A DNA stretch of 64,000 nt from CAG-964 sp902789345 (GCA_052117325.1 JBQKJJ010000013.1), one strand, 5' to 3'; counted from the stretch's first letter, positions 8,370-17,637 are shown. A program made the numbers and translations. The notes: generated from the sequence alone by a model not told the origin.

Positions 8370-10253
8370 ATGAGTTTTTTGGCAGGAGAATTTGATGTTG
8401 CAGTTATTGGAGCAGGTCACGCTGGTATTGAGGCGGCCCTTGCTTCCGCAAGACTTGGCTGTAACACTGTGGCCTTTACAATAAATATGGATGCAGTTGG
8501 CAACTGTCCTTGTAACCCGTCAATAGGCGGTACGGCAAAAGGACATCTAGTAAGAGAAATAGATGCCATAGGCGGTGAAATGGGAAAAACAGCTGACGAA
8601 AGTATGCTGCAAATGCGTATGCTTAACAGAGGAAAGGGTCCGGCTGTACATTCACTAAGGGCGCAGATTGACAGAAGAAAATATAGCGAAATTATGAAGC
8701 ACAAAATGGAGCTTCAAGAAAATTTGCAGGTATTGCAGGCTGAAATAACCGATATTAGCAGAGAGAGCGATTATTGGATTTTGGAAACAAGACTAAAAGC
8801 ACAGTTTAAATGCAAAGCGGTTGTTATTGCTACCGGTACTTTCTTAGGCGGCAGAGTTTATGTAGGCGACGTTTCTTATGAAAGCGGACCGGACGGTATT
8901 TTTCCGGCATCATTTTTGGGAGGCTCACTTAAAAAGCTGGGTTTATCTCTTAGAAGATTTAAAACAGGTACGCCTGCTAGGGTATTAAAAAGAAGCATAG
9001 ATTTTTCAGACCTTGAAGAACAGTGTGGCGATGAACCTGTTACCCCTTTTTCTTACGATACTTTAGAGCCGCCTAAAAATAAAATAAAGTGCCACATTAG
9101 CTGGACAAACGAAGAAACAAAGAAAATAATACTAGACAACATTCACCGTTCCCCTTTGTATGGCGGACTTATTGAAGGTGTTGGGCCAAGATACTGTCCA
9201 AGCATAGAGGACAAAATAGTTAGATTTGCCGATAAAAAAAGACATCAGCTGTTTATTGAGCCGTGTGGAATTAATACGGAGGAAATGTACTTGCAGGGAA
9301 TGTCCTCATCATTGCCGGAAGATGTACAGCTTGAATTTTATCACTCTATAAAAGGTTTAGAAAACGCTGTAGTAATGCGCCCGGCTTACGCCATAGAGTA
9401 CGATTGCGTTGATCCTACTATGATGAAAAGCACGCTTGAATTTGAGAATTTCCCAAATTTATATGGTGCAGGACAATTTAACGGCAGCTCAGGATACGAG
9501 GAGGCTGCAGCGCAGGGACTTGTAGCCGGTATTAACGCAGCATTAAAGGTACAAGGCAGGGAACCGTTTATTTTGGACAGAGCGTCTTCATATATAGGAA
9601 CATTAATAGACGACCTAATTACAAAAGGTGCAGACGATCCATACAGAATGATGACCTCTCGTTCCGAATACAGACTTGTTTTAAGACAGGACAACGCAGA
9701 CGAAAGACTTACACCACTTGGCAGAAAAATAGGTTTAATATCTGACGACAGGTGGAACAGGTTTACTGCAAAGCAGCAACAAAAGAAAGACGAAATAAAA
9801 AGGCTAAAAAATACTGTAATACCACCAACGGAACAAGTAAATGCTATACTTGTTTCACGTGAAACAACACCTATAACTACAGGAGTAAGGTTAATTGACT
9901 TAATGAAGCGCCCTCAAATAAACTATGCCGCATTAGAGCCTGTAGATACTACAAGACCACAGCTTGATGTAAATGTACAGGAACAGGTGGAAATAGATGT
10001 TAAATATGAGGGCTACATAAAAAGACAGGCTGAACAAATTGCAAAAATGAGAAAGCTTGAGGAAAAGCGACTGCCTAAAATTGACTTTAACCAAATTGTA
10101 GGCCTAAGACTGGAGGCTATTGAAAAGCTTAACAAGGTAAAGCCTGAAAATATTGGACAGGCTTCCAGAATAAGCGGCGTCAGTCCTGCGGATATTTCCG
10201 TATTGCTAATATGGCTTGCACAGCAGTCACATAAAAAACAAAAGGATAATTAG
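8370..10253 (+). CDS. mnmG: tRNA uridine-5-carboxymethylaminomethyl enzyme MnmG
   Basis: A 627-residue FAD-dependent partner of MnmE (also called GidA). The dinucleotide-binding motif VIGAGHAGIEAALASARLG is near residue 12. The conserved NCPCNPSIGGTAKGHLVREIDA follows, with family cysteines. The C-terminal helical domain ends in a segment resembling the MnmE-binding tail (ISGVSPADISVLLIWL). The coding sequence contains a perfect parS site at 9851-9866. rsmG starts 4 bases after the stop. Confidence 0.97.
   Translation: MSFLAGEFDVAVIGAGHAGIEAALASARLGCNTVAFTINMDAVGNCPCNPSIGGTAKGHLVREIDAIGGEMGKTADESMLQMRMLNRGKGPAVHSLRAQIDRRKYSEIMKHKMELQENLQVLQAEITDISRESDYWILETRLKAQFKCKAVVIATGTFLGGRVYVGDVSYESGPDGIFPASFLGGSLKKLGLSLRRFKTGTPARVLKRSIDFSDLEEQCGDEPVTPFSYDTLEPPKNKIKCHISWTNEETKKIILDNIHRSPLYGGLIEGVGPRYCPSIEDKIVRFADKKRHQLFIEPCGINTEEMYLQGMSSSLPEDVQLEFYHSIKGLENAVVMRPAYAIEYDCVDPTMMKSTLEFENFPNLYGAGQFNGSSGYEEAAAQGLVAGINAALKVQGREPFILDRASSYIGTLIDDLITKGADDPYRMMTSRSEYRLVLRQDNADERLTPLGRKIGLISDDRWNRFTAKQQQKKDEIKRLKNTVIPPTEQVNAILVSRETTPITTGVRLIDLMKRPQINYAALEPVDTTRPQLDVNVQEQVEIDVKYEGYIKRQAEQIAKMRKLEEKRLPKIDFNQIVGLRLEAIEKLNKVKPENIGQASRISGVSPADISVLLIWLAQQSHKKQKDN
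9851..9866. promoter_or_regulatory. parS: parS centromere site within mnmG
   Basis: TGTTTCACGTGAAACA is a perfect 16-bp palindrome identical to the bacterial parS consensus bound by ParB/Spo0J. It is embedded in mnmG without disturbing the frame. Origin-proximal parS sites nucleate ParB spreading and SMC loading. Confidence 0.95.
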
Positions 10254-10257
10254 GCTT

Positions 10258-10968
10258 ATGAATGAATTTAATGATGTTTTACAGTCAGGAATGGCTAAAT
10301 TTAATATTATCTTAACTGAAAAACAGATTTGGCAGTTTAATGAATATTATAAACTACTTACCCAGTGGAACAATAAAATGAATTTAACAGCTATAACAGA
10401 ACCCACAGAGGTAGCCCTTAAGCATTTTGTCGATAGCTGTAGTATTTTGAATTATATAAAGGTTAAAGAAAATGCTAAGGTTATTGACATTGGTACAGGT
10501 GCAGGATTTCCGGGAATCCCCCTAAAAATAGTAAGAGATGATATTAATTTAACATTACTGGACAGCTTAAATAAAAGACTTTTATTTTTAAATGAAGTTG
10601 CTAAAGAAATAGGCATTACAGCTAACACCATACACGGCAGAGCCGAAGACTACGGAAAAGACATCACATACCGTGAAAAGTATGATATGGCTGTATCTCG
10701 TGCTGTTGCTCCGCTAAATGTACTAAGTGAATACTGTATCCCTTTTGTAAGAAAAGGCGGTATATTTGTTTCTATGAAAGGTCCAAATGTGCAGGAAGAA
10801 GTAAACGCCGGCAAAAACTCAATTAAATTACTGGGCGGAAAAATTAATAATGTAAAGCAGTTTAGTTTAGGTGATAACAGCAGAAGTATTATTATTGTTG
10901 ACAAGGTTAATAATACACCTGCCGCATATCCAAGGCACGGCTCAAAGATTTCTAAAAAGCCCCTTTAA
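10258..10968 (+). CDS. rsmG: 16S rRNA (guanine-527-N7)-methyltransferase
   Basis: About 236 residues from ATG 10258. A longer frame from TTG 10216 would overlap mnmG by 38 bases and add a basic leader unlike the family. RsmG (GidB) methylates G527 of 16S rRNA with S-adenosylmethionine. The SAM site VIDIGTGAGFPGIPLKIV is visible, as is the N-terminal YYKLLTQWNNKMNLTAI signature. Loss of this gene confers low-level streptomycin resistance in several bacteria. It ends at a clear terminator. Confidence 0.95.
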   Translation: MNEFNDVLQSGMAKFNIILTEKQIWQFNEYYKLLTQWNNKMNLTAITEPTEVALKHFVDSCSILNYIKVKENAKVIDIGTGAGFPGIPLKIVRDDINLTLLDSLNKRLLFLNEVAKEIGITANTIHGRAEDYGKDITYREKYDMAVSRAVAPLNVLSEYCIPFVRKGGIFVSMKGPNVQEEVNAGKNSIKLLGGKINNVKQFSLGDNSRSIIIVDKVNNTPAAYPRHGSKISKKPL

Positions 10969-11005
10969 GTTTGTGTAGCAATTTATAAGATAAAAATAGA
11001 TATTT

Positions 11006-11045
11006 CCCGATAATAATTTATGTGTTATTATCGGGGGATGTTTTT
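11006..11045 (+). terminator. terminator after rsmG
   Basis: CCCGATAATA and TATTATCGGG form a 10-bp stem with a 10-base loop, followed by GGATGTTTTT. This closes the mnmE-mnmG-rsmG transcript. Confidence 0.85.
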
Positions 11046-11119
11046 GTTAAAAAATTAATCTGTTTTTCGACCTGTTTATTAATAATAATGTAAAACCTTT
11101 TATTTTGTATTTACTTCCT

Positions 11120-11149
11120 TTGACAAAATTGTTTTTGCTGTTGTGTTAT
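11120..11149 (+). promoter_or_regulatory. promoter for noc-like gene
   Basis: TTGACA (11120-11125), an 18-base spacer and TGTTAT (11144-11149). This lies inside the upstream part of a longer open frame, so it argues that the noc-like gene starts at ATG 11201, not at TTG 11105. Confidence 0.6.
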
Positions 11150-11200
11150 TATATTGTTGTCAACAAGAGGAGAGGAAGTTTAAAAAAGAGGTGCTACACT

Positions 11201-12013
11201 ATGAAGTTGATTTTACGAGATGACAATAAACTAACAGACATACCTGTAATTTACATAATGCCAAACAAGTCTCAGCCAAGAAAGGTTTTTAATAAAGACG
11301 AGCTTGAGGCGCTTTCCCAGAGTATTGCAAAAAATGGCATTTTACAGCCCCTAACGGTTAGAAAGCACTCCCCTGTGGAATATGAGCTTATAGCCGGTGA
11401 AAGAAGACTGCGTGCCGCTATAATGGCAGGCTTTGCAAAGGTGCCATGTATTGTAATGAAGTGTACTGACAATCAATCCGCCATATTTGCATTAATTGAA
11501 AATTTGCAAAGGTCTGACCTTAATATGTTTGAAGAGGCATTAGGCATAAAAAAACTAATAACAGAATGTAATATGACTCAGGAACAAATTGCTAAGCAAA
11601 TAGGAAAAAATCAGTCAACCGTTGCCAACAAGCTTAGGTTATTAAGACTAACACCTGAGGAACAAAAAATAATACTTAATAATAATTTAACCGAAAGGCA
11701 CGCCAGAGTAGTGTTAAAGCTTAGTGAAGAAAAAAGATTGGCGGCGCTTAAAAAAATTGCCGAAGGCCCATTAAATGTAGCCAAAAGTGAAAAGCTTGTT
11801 AATGAAATGCTTGGTGATTGCCCTGTTAAAAAGAAAAAGTCAATAAATCAAAAATTTATTATAAAGGATGTAAGGATATTTATAAATACATTTATGAAAG
11901 CCTGTGACACAATGAAGTCCAGCGGTATAAATGCTGTAAGTAACAAAGTTGAAAGTGACGAATACATTGAATACAGCGTAAGAATACCAAAACGCTCTGC
12001 TTACAGCAGCTAA
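11201..12013 (+). CDS. noc: Noc/ParB-family DNA-binding protein
   Basis: About 270 residues from ATG 11201, with AGAGGTG 7 bases upstream. The ParB N-terminal nuclease-like CTP-binding fold is visible (SQPRKVFNKDELEALSQSI, then ELIAGERRLRAAIMAGF, with the GERR motif) followed by a helix-turn-helix (EEQ-IAKQIGKNQSTVANKLRLL). It is a paralogue of the ParB at 13.1 kb. In Firmicutes the copy between rsmG and parA is usually Noc, the nucleoid occlusion factor, so position favours Noc. A general ParB paralogue is the alternative. The C-terminal dimerization region is divergent. Confidence 0.75.
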   Translation: MKLILRDDNKLTDIPVIYIMPNKSQPRKVFNKDELEALSQSIAKNGILQPLTVRKHSPVEYELIAGERRLRAAIMAGFAKVPCIVMKCTDNQSAIFALIENLQRSDLNMFEEALGIKKLITECNMTQEQIAKQIGKNQSTVANKLRLLRLTPEEQKIILNNNLTERHARVVLKLSEEKRLAALKKIAEGPLNVAKSEKLVNEMLGDCPVKKKKSINQKFIIKDVRIFINTFMKACDTMKSSGINAVSNKVESDEYIEYSVRIPKRSAYSS

Positions 12014-12070
12014 TTTAAAGTACAAGAGTATAAGTTTCCACTCATACCAATTTCCTTATCTGAAACCCCC

Positions 12071-12115
12071 GCAGGAGCCGTACAGTTTTACATTGTACGG
12101 CTCCTGCACCTTTTT
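12071..12115 (+). terminator. strong terminator after noc-like gene
   Basis: A perfect 14-bp stem (12071-12084 with 12094-12107), 9-base loop, then ACCTTTTTATA. It separates noc from parA-parB transcription. Confidence 0.95.
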
Positions 12116-12203
12116 ATATAAAACTCTAGTGTTTATATAATCTTTTGCTGTATTTAATTAAACACATACTTTTGTGATACAATAACAAACTAATCTCCCC
12201 TAC

Positions 12204-12219
12204 TGTTTCACGTGAAACA
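12204..12219. promoter_or_regulatory. parS: parS centromere site upstream of parA
   Basis: A second perfect TGTTTCACGTGAAACA, 105 bases before the parA start codon. Its place just upstream of the parA promoter suggests both a partition role and possible autoregulation by ParB. Confidence 0.95.
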
Positions 12220-12243
12220 TATATTATTTTTATTAAATATATC

Positions 12244-12272
12244 TTTAAAATTAGTTGTAATAGTGGTATAAT
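12244..12272 (+). promoter_or_regulatory. promoter for parA-parB
   Basis: TTTAAA (12244-12249), 17-base spacer, TATAAT (12267-12272), with an extended TGG just before the -10. The start site would be near 12279, giving a short leader. Confidence 0.65.
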
Positions 12273-12308
12273 TTATATGTTAAATTTAAGAAAATGAGAG
12301 GTGTATTT

Positions 12309-13070
12309 ATGGCTAAGGTTATTGCGGTGGCAAACCAAAAGGGTGGCGTAGGCAAAACAACTACCGCCGTTAATTTAGCAGCCGCCTTGGGCATTAATAA
12401 TAAAAAGACTCTTCTTATTGATATAGACCCACAGGGAAATTCCACAAGCGGTGTTGGTATAGACAAGCGTACATTGGACTATACTACATATGACTTATTG
12501 GTTGATAACATTAAGGTACAACAGGCACTTTTGCATACAAAGTTTCAATGTTTGGATATTTTGCCTGCCAGTATAAATTTAGCGGCCGCAGAGCTTGAAA
12601 TAGCCGAAAAAAGTAAACGAGAGTCTTTACTTAAAAATGCCGTTACACCTGTTCGTGGCAATTATGACTACATAATTATAGACTGTCCCCCATCATTAGG
12701 ACTGATAACAACAAACGCACTTTGCTTTAGTGACACTATACTTGTGCCGATTCAATGCGAGTATTATGCACTGGAGGGCTTGTCACAGCTAATGAATACG
12801 GTTAGAAGAGTAAAAAGGCAATATAACAGTAAGCTTGAAATGGAAGGCGTTCTGCTTACTATGTATGACGGAAGACTTAACCTTACCCAACAGGTTGTAG
12901 ATGAGGTTAAAAGATATTTTCCAAGAAAGGTTTTTGCAACGGTAATACCAAGAGGTGTAAGACTTTCAGAAGCACCAAGCTTTGGTATGCCTGTTATGTA
13001 TTTTGATAAAGCCTGCAAGGGCAGTGCCGCATATTTAGCGTTGGCACAGGAAATAATTAATAATTATTAA
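12309..13070 (+). CDS. parA: chromosome partitioning ATPase ParA/Soj
   Basis: A 253-residue deviant Walker ATPase. The protein begins MAKVIAVANQKGGVGKTTTA, the KGGVGKTT P-loop with signature lysine. DYIIIDCPPSLGL is the Walker B. It dimerizes on ATP and DNA, interacts with ParB, and in B. subtilis also regulates DnaA. ATG 12309 is preferred over ATG 12294 because GAGAGGTG (12296-12303) is properly spaced from it. parB follows 30 bases later. Confidence 0.96.
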   Translation: MAKVIAVANQKGGVGKTTTAVNLAAALGINNKKTLLIDIDPQGNSTSGVGIDKRTLDYTTYDLLVDNIKVQQALLHTKFQCLDILPASINLAAAELEIAEKSKRESLLKNAVTPVRGNYDYIIIDCPPSLGLITTNALCFSDTILVPIQCEYYALEGLSQLMNTVRRVKRQYNSKLEMEGVLLTMYDGRLNLTQQVVDEVKRYFPRKVFATVIPRGVRLSEAPSFGMPVMYFDKACKGSAAYLALAQEIINNY

Positions 13071-13100
13071 TTGAGGTATAAAGTGAAAGGAGTGTAGAAA

Positions 13101-13982
13101 TTGGCTGCAAAAAAAAGAGGCGGACTCGGCAAAGGGTTGGACGCCATTTTTATAGAAAATGAGCCGGAGGAAAGCAGCAGCAATGTTACGCTGAAAATAT
13201 CCGAAATAGAGCCAAACAAAAACCAGCCACGGCGAGAATTTGACGATAACGCTTTGGCAGAGCTGGCAGAATCTATTTCTCAACATGGTGTGCTGCAGCC
13301 ATTGCTTGTAAGACCTATAGCCGACGGCGGTTATCAAATAGTTGCCGGCGAGAGAAGATGGCGTGCAAGCCGTATGGCAGGCTTAACCGAGGTACCTGTA
13401 GTTATAAGAGAGCTTTCAGACAGTGAAACAATGGAGCTTGCCCTTATTGAAAATTTGCAGAGAGAAGACCTTTCTCCTGTTGAAGAGGCTTTGGGCTACA
13501 AACAGCTTATGGAAGAATACAATATGTCACAGGATCAGGTGTCCAAAACGGTTGGCAGGTCAAGGCCGGCTATTGCAAACGCACTTAGACTGCTTAATTT
13601 ACCGGATGAAATTCTAAATTTGGTAAATACCGCAAAAATAAGTGCAGGTCACGGCAGAACGCTGTTGTCATTTAAAAATCCTGATGATATGCTGGTATGG
13701 GCTAAAAAGTGTGTAACAGACGATATTTCTGTAAGAGAGCTTGAGCGCATAGCAAAAAAATCAAATCAAGATTTTGAAAACAGAGGCAAAGAAAATAAGG
13801 TTACTAAAAAGGTTAAAAGATTGCCTTATTATGACGAGGTGGAGTTATCCCTTAACGAGCACTTAGGCAGGAAAGTATCTGTATCAGGTGACGCAGAAAA
13901 CAAGGGCGTCCTTGAAATTGAATTTTACAGTAAGGACGACCTTTTTGAGCTTGCACAAATGTTGGGCAAAAACTCAATGTAA
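13101..13982 (+). CDS. parB: chromosome partitioning protein ParB/Spo0J
   Basis: A 293-residue parS-binding CTPase, starting at TTG 13101 behind AAAGGAGTG. The N-terminus AAKKRGGLGKGLDAIF is the canonical ParA-stimulating segment. Then come the core motif GERRWRASRMAGL, the NLQREDLSPVEEA segment, and a helix-turn-helix (MSQDQVSKTVGRSRPAIANALRLL). The C-terminal part after about 215 is the dimerization domain. It pairs with ParA upstream and the two parS sites in this window. The conserved LGKGLDAIF start separates it from the noc-like paralogue, which lacks it. Confidence 0.96.
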   Translation: MAAKKRGGLGKGLDAIFIENEPEESSSNVTLKISEIEPNKNQPRREFDDNALAELAESISQHGVLQPLLVRPIADGGYQIVAGERRWRASRMAGLTEVPVVIRELSDSETMELALIENLQREDLSPVEEALGYKQLMEEYNMSQDQVSKTVGRSRPAIANALRLLNLPDEILNLVNTAKISAGHGRTLLSFKNPDDMLVWAKKCVTDDISVRELERIAKKSNQDFENRGKENKVTKKVKRLPYYDEVELSLNEHLGRKVSVSGDAENKGVLEIEFYSKDDLFELAQMLGKNSM

Positions 13983-14036
13983 GTTTATTATTATTTTTTA
14001 TATATTAAGTAATTCAGAGGAAAGGAAATTTAATTT

Positions 14037-15314
14037 ATGCTAGATATTAAATTTTTGAGAGAAAATCCTGAAATAGTTAAACAAAACATTAGAAATAAAT
14101 TTCAGGACAGCAAGCTTGTACTTGTTGACGAGGTAATTGAGCTTGATAAAAAAAGCAGACAGACTCAGCAAGAGGCTGACGCTTTGCGTGCTGACAGAAA
14201 TAAATTTTCTAAGCAAATTGGTGCATTAATGGCACAGGGCAAAAAAGACGAAGCAGAGGAAATGAAAGCTAAGGTAACCCAGCAGGCAGACAAGCTGGCT
14301 AAACTTCAGGAGGAAGAAGCTGCATTACAAAAGGAAATACTTGAAAGAATGATGGTTATACCAAACATTATAGATCCATCTGTTCCTATAGGTAAAGACG
14401 ACTCTGAAAATGTTGAGATTGAAAAATTCGGGGAGCCTGTAGTGCCTGATTTTGAAATTCCTTACCATACAGAAATAATGGAGAAGTTTAACGGTATTGA
14501 CCTTGACAGTGCCAGAAGTGTAGCCGGTAACGGTTTTTATTACTTAATGGGCGACATTGCAAGACTGCATTCCGCCGTAATTTCGTATGCCCGTGATTTT
14601 ATGATTGACAGGGGTTTTACCTACTGCATACCTCCTTATATGATTAGAAGTAATGTGGTAACAGGTGTTATGAGCTTTGCTGAAATGGATTCTATGATGT
14701 ATAAAATTGAGGGCGAAGACCTATATCTTATAGGTACAAGTGAACACTCAATGATTGGTAAATTTATTGACACCATGAACAAAGAGGAAGATCTGCCATA
14801 TACACTTACAAGCTATTCACCTTGTTTCCGTAAGGAAAAAGGCGCACATGGTATAGAAGAGCGTGGTGTATACAGAATTCATCAGTTTGAAAAGCAGGAA
14901 ATGATTGTTGTCTGCAAGCCTGACGAAAGCAAAATGTGGTTTGACAAGCTTTGGAAAAACACAGTAGACCTGTTCCGCTCTTTAGACATACCTGTAAGAA
15001 CACTTGAGTGCTGCTCGGGCGATTTGGCCGACCTAAAGGTTAAATCAATAGATGTAGAAGCATGGTCACCTCGTCAGAAAAAGTATTTTGAGGTAGGCAG
15101 CTGTTCTAACCTAGGTGATGCACAGGCAAGAAGACTAAAAATAAGAGTTAAGGGAAAGGGCGGTAAATATTTTGCACATACCCTTAACAACACTGTAGTT
15201 GCCCCGCCAAGAATGCTTATAGCGTTCCTTGAAAACAACCTAAATGCTGACGGCACTGTGAATATTCCTGTTGCTTTAAGACCTTATATGGGCGGCAAGG
15301 AGCTTATTAAATAA
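14037..15314 (+). CDS. serS: seryl-tRNA synthetase
   Basis: A 425-residue class II synthetase charging tRNA-Ser. The N-terminal coiled-coil arm (about 1-100, with MLDIKFLRENPEIVKQNI) is typical. Catalytic motif 2 (CFRKEKGAHGIEERGVYRIHQF) and motif 3 (NTVVAPPRMLIAFLEN) are intact. Length matches the family. It starts at ATG 14037 behind AGAGGAAAGG. No T-box leader fits in the 55 bases upstream. Found after parB also in other Clostridia and Bacilli. Confidence 0.97.
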   Translation: MLDIKFLRENPEIVKQNIRNKFQDSKLVLVDEVIELDKKSRQTQQEADALRADRNKFSKQIGALMAQGKKDEAEEMKAKVTQQADKLAKLQEEEAALQKEILERMMVIPNIIDPSVPIGKDDSENVEIEKFGEPVVPDFEIPYHTEIMEKFNGIDLDSARSVAGNGFYYLMGDIARLHSAVISYARDFMIDRGFTYCIPPYMIRSNVVTGVMSFAEMDSMMYKIEGEDLYLIGTSEHSMIGKFIDTMNKEEDLPYTLTSYSPCFRKEKGAHGIEERGVYRIHQFEKQEMIVVCKPDESKMWFDKLWKNTVDLFRSLDIPVRTLECCSGDLADLKVKSIDVEAWSPRQKKYFEVGSCSNLGDAQARRLKIRVKGKGGKYFAHTLNNTVVAPPRMLIAFLENNLNADGTVNIPVALRPYMGGKELIK

Positions 15315-15327
15315 TTGGCCTCTTGTA

Positions 15328-15356
15328 TTGACAAATTATTTATATAGAGATATAAT
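15328..15356 (+). promoter_or_regulatory. consensus promoter for guaB
   Basis: TTGACA (15328-15333), 17-base spacer, TATAAT (15351-15356): both boxes match the sigma-A consensus exactly. The start site would be near 15363, giving a leader of about 58 bases. Confidence 0.9.
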
Positions 15357-15420
15357 CGACATAATAACCTAAAATCAGTAGCTATAAAATACTGAATAAG
15401 AATAAGGAGGAAGAAAGGCA

Positions 15421-16899
15421 ATGATAAACAAAAATTATCAAGAAAAATTCTGTAAAGAAGCTCTGACATTTGATGATGTTCTGCTGATTCCGGGTGAATC
15501 TTTTGTAGAACCTGCTAATGTTAATATTGGAGCACAACTAACTAAGAAGATTAGGCTGAACACACCGCTTATTACAGCTGCTATGGACACTGTAACAGAG
15601 GCTAAAATGGCTATTGCCATTGCCAGAGAGGGCGGCATAGGCATTATTCACAAGAATATGACTATTGAACAGCAGGCAGACCAAGTTGACAGAGTAAAGA
15701 GATCAGAAAACGGTGTTATAGCTAATCCGTTCTTCCTATCGCCGGAGCATACTGTAAACGACGCAAACCAGCTTATGGCTAAGTATAAAATATCCGGTGT
15801 GCCAATATGCGAGGGTGAAAAGCTTGTTGGTATTATTACAAATCGTGATATGCGTTTTATGACAGAAGAAGACTACAGCCAGCAGATTAAAAATGTTATG
15901 ACAGCTGAAAAGCTTGTAACAGCTCCTGTTGGAACAAGTATGGAGCAGGCTCAGGAAATTTTAAGAGAGCATAAAATTGAGAAGCTGCCTCTTGTAGATA
16001 AAGACGGCAAGCTAATGGGACTTATTACAATAAAAGATATTGAAAAGTCAATGCAGTACCCTAACTCTGCAAGAGATGAAAAGGGCAGACTGCTTTGTGG
16101 TGCAGCTATTGGTGCTACAGCAGATGTACTTGAGAGAGTAGCAGAGCTTGTAAAGGCACAGGTAGATGTACTTGTACTTGATTCAGCTCATGGTCACAAC
16201 AGAAATGTTATTGCAGCAGTTAAGCGTGTAAAAGATGCATTCCCGAATGTTCAGCTTATTGCAGGTAATGTTGCAACAGCCGCAGCTACAAGAGCATTAA
16301 TAGAAGCAGGTGCTGACGCAGTAAAGGTTGGTATTGGTCCTGGTTCTATATGTACTACCCGTGTAGTAGCAGGTATTGGCGTACCGCAAATTACAGCTAT
16401 TTACGATGCCGCTTGTGCAGCAGCAGAGTATGGTGTACCAATAATTGCAGACGGTGGCATTAAGTATTCCGGCGATATTGTTAAGGCTTTGGCAGCCGGC
16501 GGTAACGCTGTTATGATTGGTTCACTTGTTGCAGGCTGTGAGGAATCACCTGGCGACAGCGAAATTTATCAGGGCAGACAGTTTAAGGTATACCGTGGTA
16601 TGGGCAGTCTTGGTGCTATGGGTAAAGGCAGTCAGGACAGATATTTCCAAAGCGGATTTAAGAAGTTTGTACCGGAGGGTGTTGAAGGCAGAGTACCTTA
16701 TAAGGGATATTTGTCAGAAACAATATACCAAATGGTTGGCGGTCTTCGTGCAGGTATGGGATATACAGGCTGTGAAACTATAGAAGAGCTTCACGAAAAA
16801 GCACAGTTTGTACGCATTACCGGTGCAGGCTTAAAAGAGAGCCACCCACACGACATAAGCATTACTAAAGAAGCTCCTAATTATTCTTATAACGGTTAA
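15421..16899 (+). CDS. guaB: IMP dehydrogenase
   Basis: A 492-residue enzyme that oxidizes IMP to XMP with NAD, the committed step of GMP synthesis. The TIM-barrel is interrupted by two CBS domains (about residues 95-210). The catalytic loop GIGPGSICTTRVVAG carries the active-site Cys. The flap motif around YRGMGSLGAMG and the C-terminal segment with SHPHD are present. It starts at ATG 15421 with AAGGAGGAAG upstream and is monocistronic: own promoter, own terminator. Confidence 0.97.
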   Translation: MINKNYQEKFCKEALTFDDVLLIPGESFVEPANVNIGAQLTKKIRLNTPLITAAMDTVTEAKMAIAIAREGGIGIIHKNMTIEQQADQVDRVKRSENGVIANPFFLSPEHTVNDANQLMAKYKISGVPICEGEKLVGIITNRDMRFMTEEDYSQQIKNVMTAEKLVTAPVGTSMEQAQEILREHKIEKLPLVDKDGKLMGLITIKDIEKSMQYPNSARDEKGRLLCGAAIGATADVLERVAELVKAQVDVLVLDSAHGHNRNVIAAVKRVKDAFPNVQLIAGNVATAAATRALIEAGADAVKVGIGPGSICTTRVVAGIGVPQITAIYDAACAAAEYGVPIIADGGIKYSGDIVKALAAGGNAVMIGSLVAGCEESPGDSEIYQGRQFKVYRGMGSLGAMGKGSQDRYFQSGFKKFVPEGVEGRVPYKGYLSETIYQMVGGLRAGMGYTGCETIEELHEKAQFVRITGAGLKESHPHDISITKEAPNYSYNG

Positions 16900-16920
16900 T
16901 ATATTTATAATTCACTGATA

Positions 16921-16963
16921 AAATGTCAGCTTGTCTGTTTTTAATGACAAGCTGACATTTTTA
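16921..16963 (+). terminator. terminator after guaB
   Basis: A perfect 15-bp stem (16921-16935 with 16946-16960), AT-rich 10-base loop and a T-run. The flanking A-run could let it act on both strands. Confidence 0.9.
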
Positions 16964-17023
16964 AATTTATAATCGCTTATATTATGCTGCTTTAAAATAA
17001 TATACGAGTTTTTACATAAATAA

Positions 17024-17062
17024 AAAGGGTATGCAGTAAATTTTATAATCTGCATACCCTTT
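17024..17062 (-). terminator. terminator after reverse rubrerythrin
   Basis: On the minus strand AAAGGGTATGCAG and CTGCATACCCTTT pair over about 12 bp, followed by TTTTATTTATG. It ends the perR-rubrerythrin transcript. Confidence 0.85.
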
Positions 17063-17085
17063 AATATTATCTTTTATAATATGTT

Positions 17086-17637
17086 TTACTTATCGCCAAA
17101 ATATCTCTTTAGCAAACCGTTAAAGCCTGCACCGTGGCGTGCTTCGTCCTTTGCCATTTCATGTACTGTGTCGTGAATAGCGTCAAGGTCGGCTGCCTTT
17201 GCTCTCTTAGCCAAGTCAAATTTACCCTCGCAAGCACCTGTTTCAGCAGCTACTCTTAGCTCTAAGTTTTTCTTTGTGCTGTTTGTTACAACCTCACCAA
17301 GCAGCTCGGCAAACTTTGCAGCGTGCTCTGCCTCTTCAAAAGCATACTTTGTAAATGCAGCTGAAATCTCAGGGTAGCCCTCTCTGTCTGCAACTCTTGC
17401 CATAGCAAGATACATACCAACCTCACTGCACTCACCGTTAAAGTTAGCAACTAGATCGTCGTGAATGTCCTGTGAAACACCCTTTGCAACGCCTACTTCG
17501 TGTACAGTAGCAAAGCTTATGTCGCCTGAAGTAGCCTCAGTAAATTTTGAACCAGGCACGCCGCACTGTGGGCACTTTTCAGGTGGTGTATCTCCTTCGT
17601 GAACATATCCGCATACAGGGCAAATCCATTTTTTCAT
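17086..17637 (-). CDS. reverse rubrerythrin (peroxide reductase)
   Basis: About 183 residues from ATG 17637, which has GGAGG 8 bases upstream; an upstream TTG would lie inside that site. The rubredoxin-type iron centre is at the N-terminus (C6-x2-C9 and C22-x2-C25 in WICPVCGYVHEG...KCPQCG) and the four-helix di-iron domain at the C-terminus (EEAEH, DEARH). This is the reverse order of classical rubrerythrin and matches the clostridial reverse rubrerythrin that reduces hydrogen peroxide with electrons from NADH via rubredoxin. perR lies immediately upstream on the same strand, suggesting one peroxide-controlled operon. Confidence 0.9.
   Translation of the reverse strand: MKKWICPVCGYVHEGDTPPEKCPQCGVPGSKFTEATSGDISFATVHEVGVAKGVSQDIHDDLVANFNGECSEVGMYLAMARVADREGYPEISAAFTKYAFEEAEHAAKFAELLGEVVTNSTKKNLELRVAAETGACEGKFDLAKRAKAADLDAIHDTVHEMAKDEARHGAGFNGLLKRYFGDK

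Noticed and set aside
10999..11016. Noc-binding site (ATTTCCCG...)
   Set aside because: Only half of the ATTTCCCGGGAAAT palindrome is present, and it is part of the rsmG terminator stem.
11105..11200. N-terminal extension of the noc-like gene
   Set aside because: The added residues are hydrophobic and unlike the family; the segment contains a promoter and ribosome site for ATG 11201.
14016..14036. T-box leader for serS
   Set aside because: The parB-serS gap is about 55 bases, too short for a T-box and without its conserved sequence.
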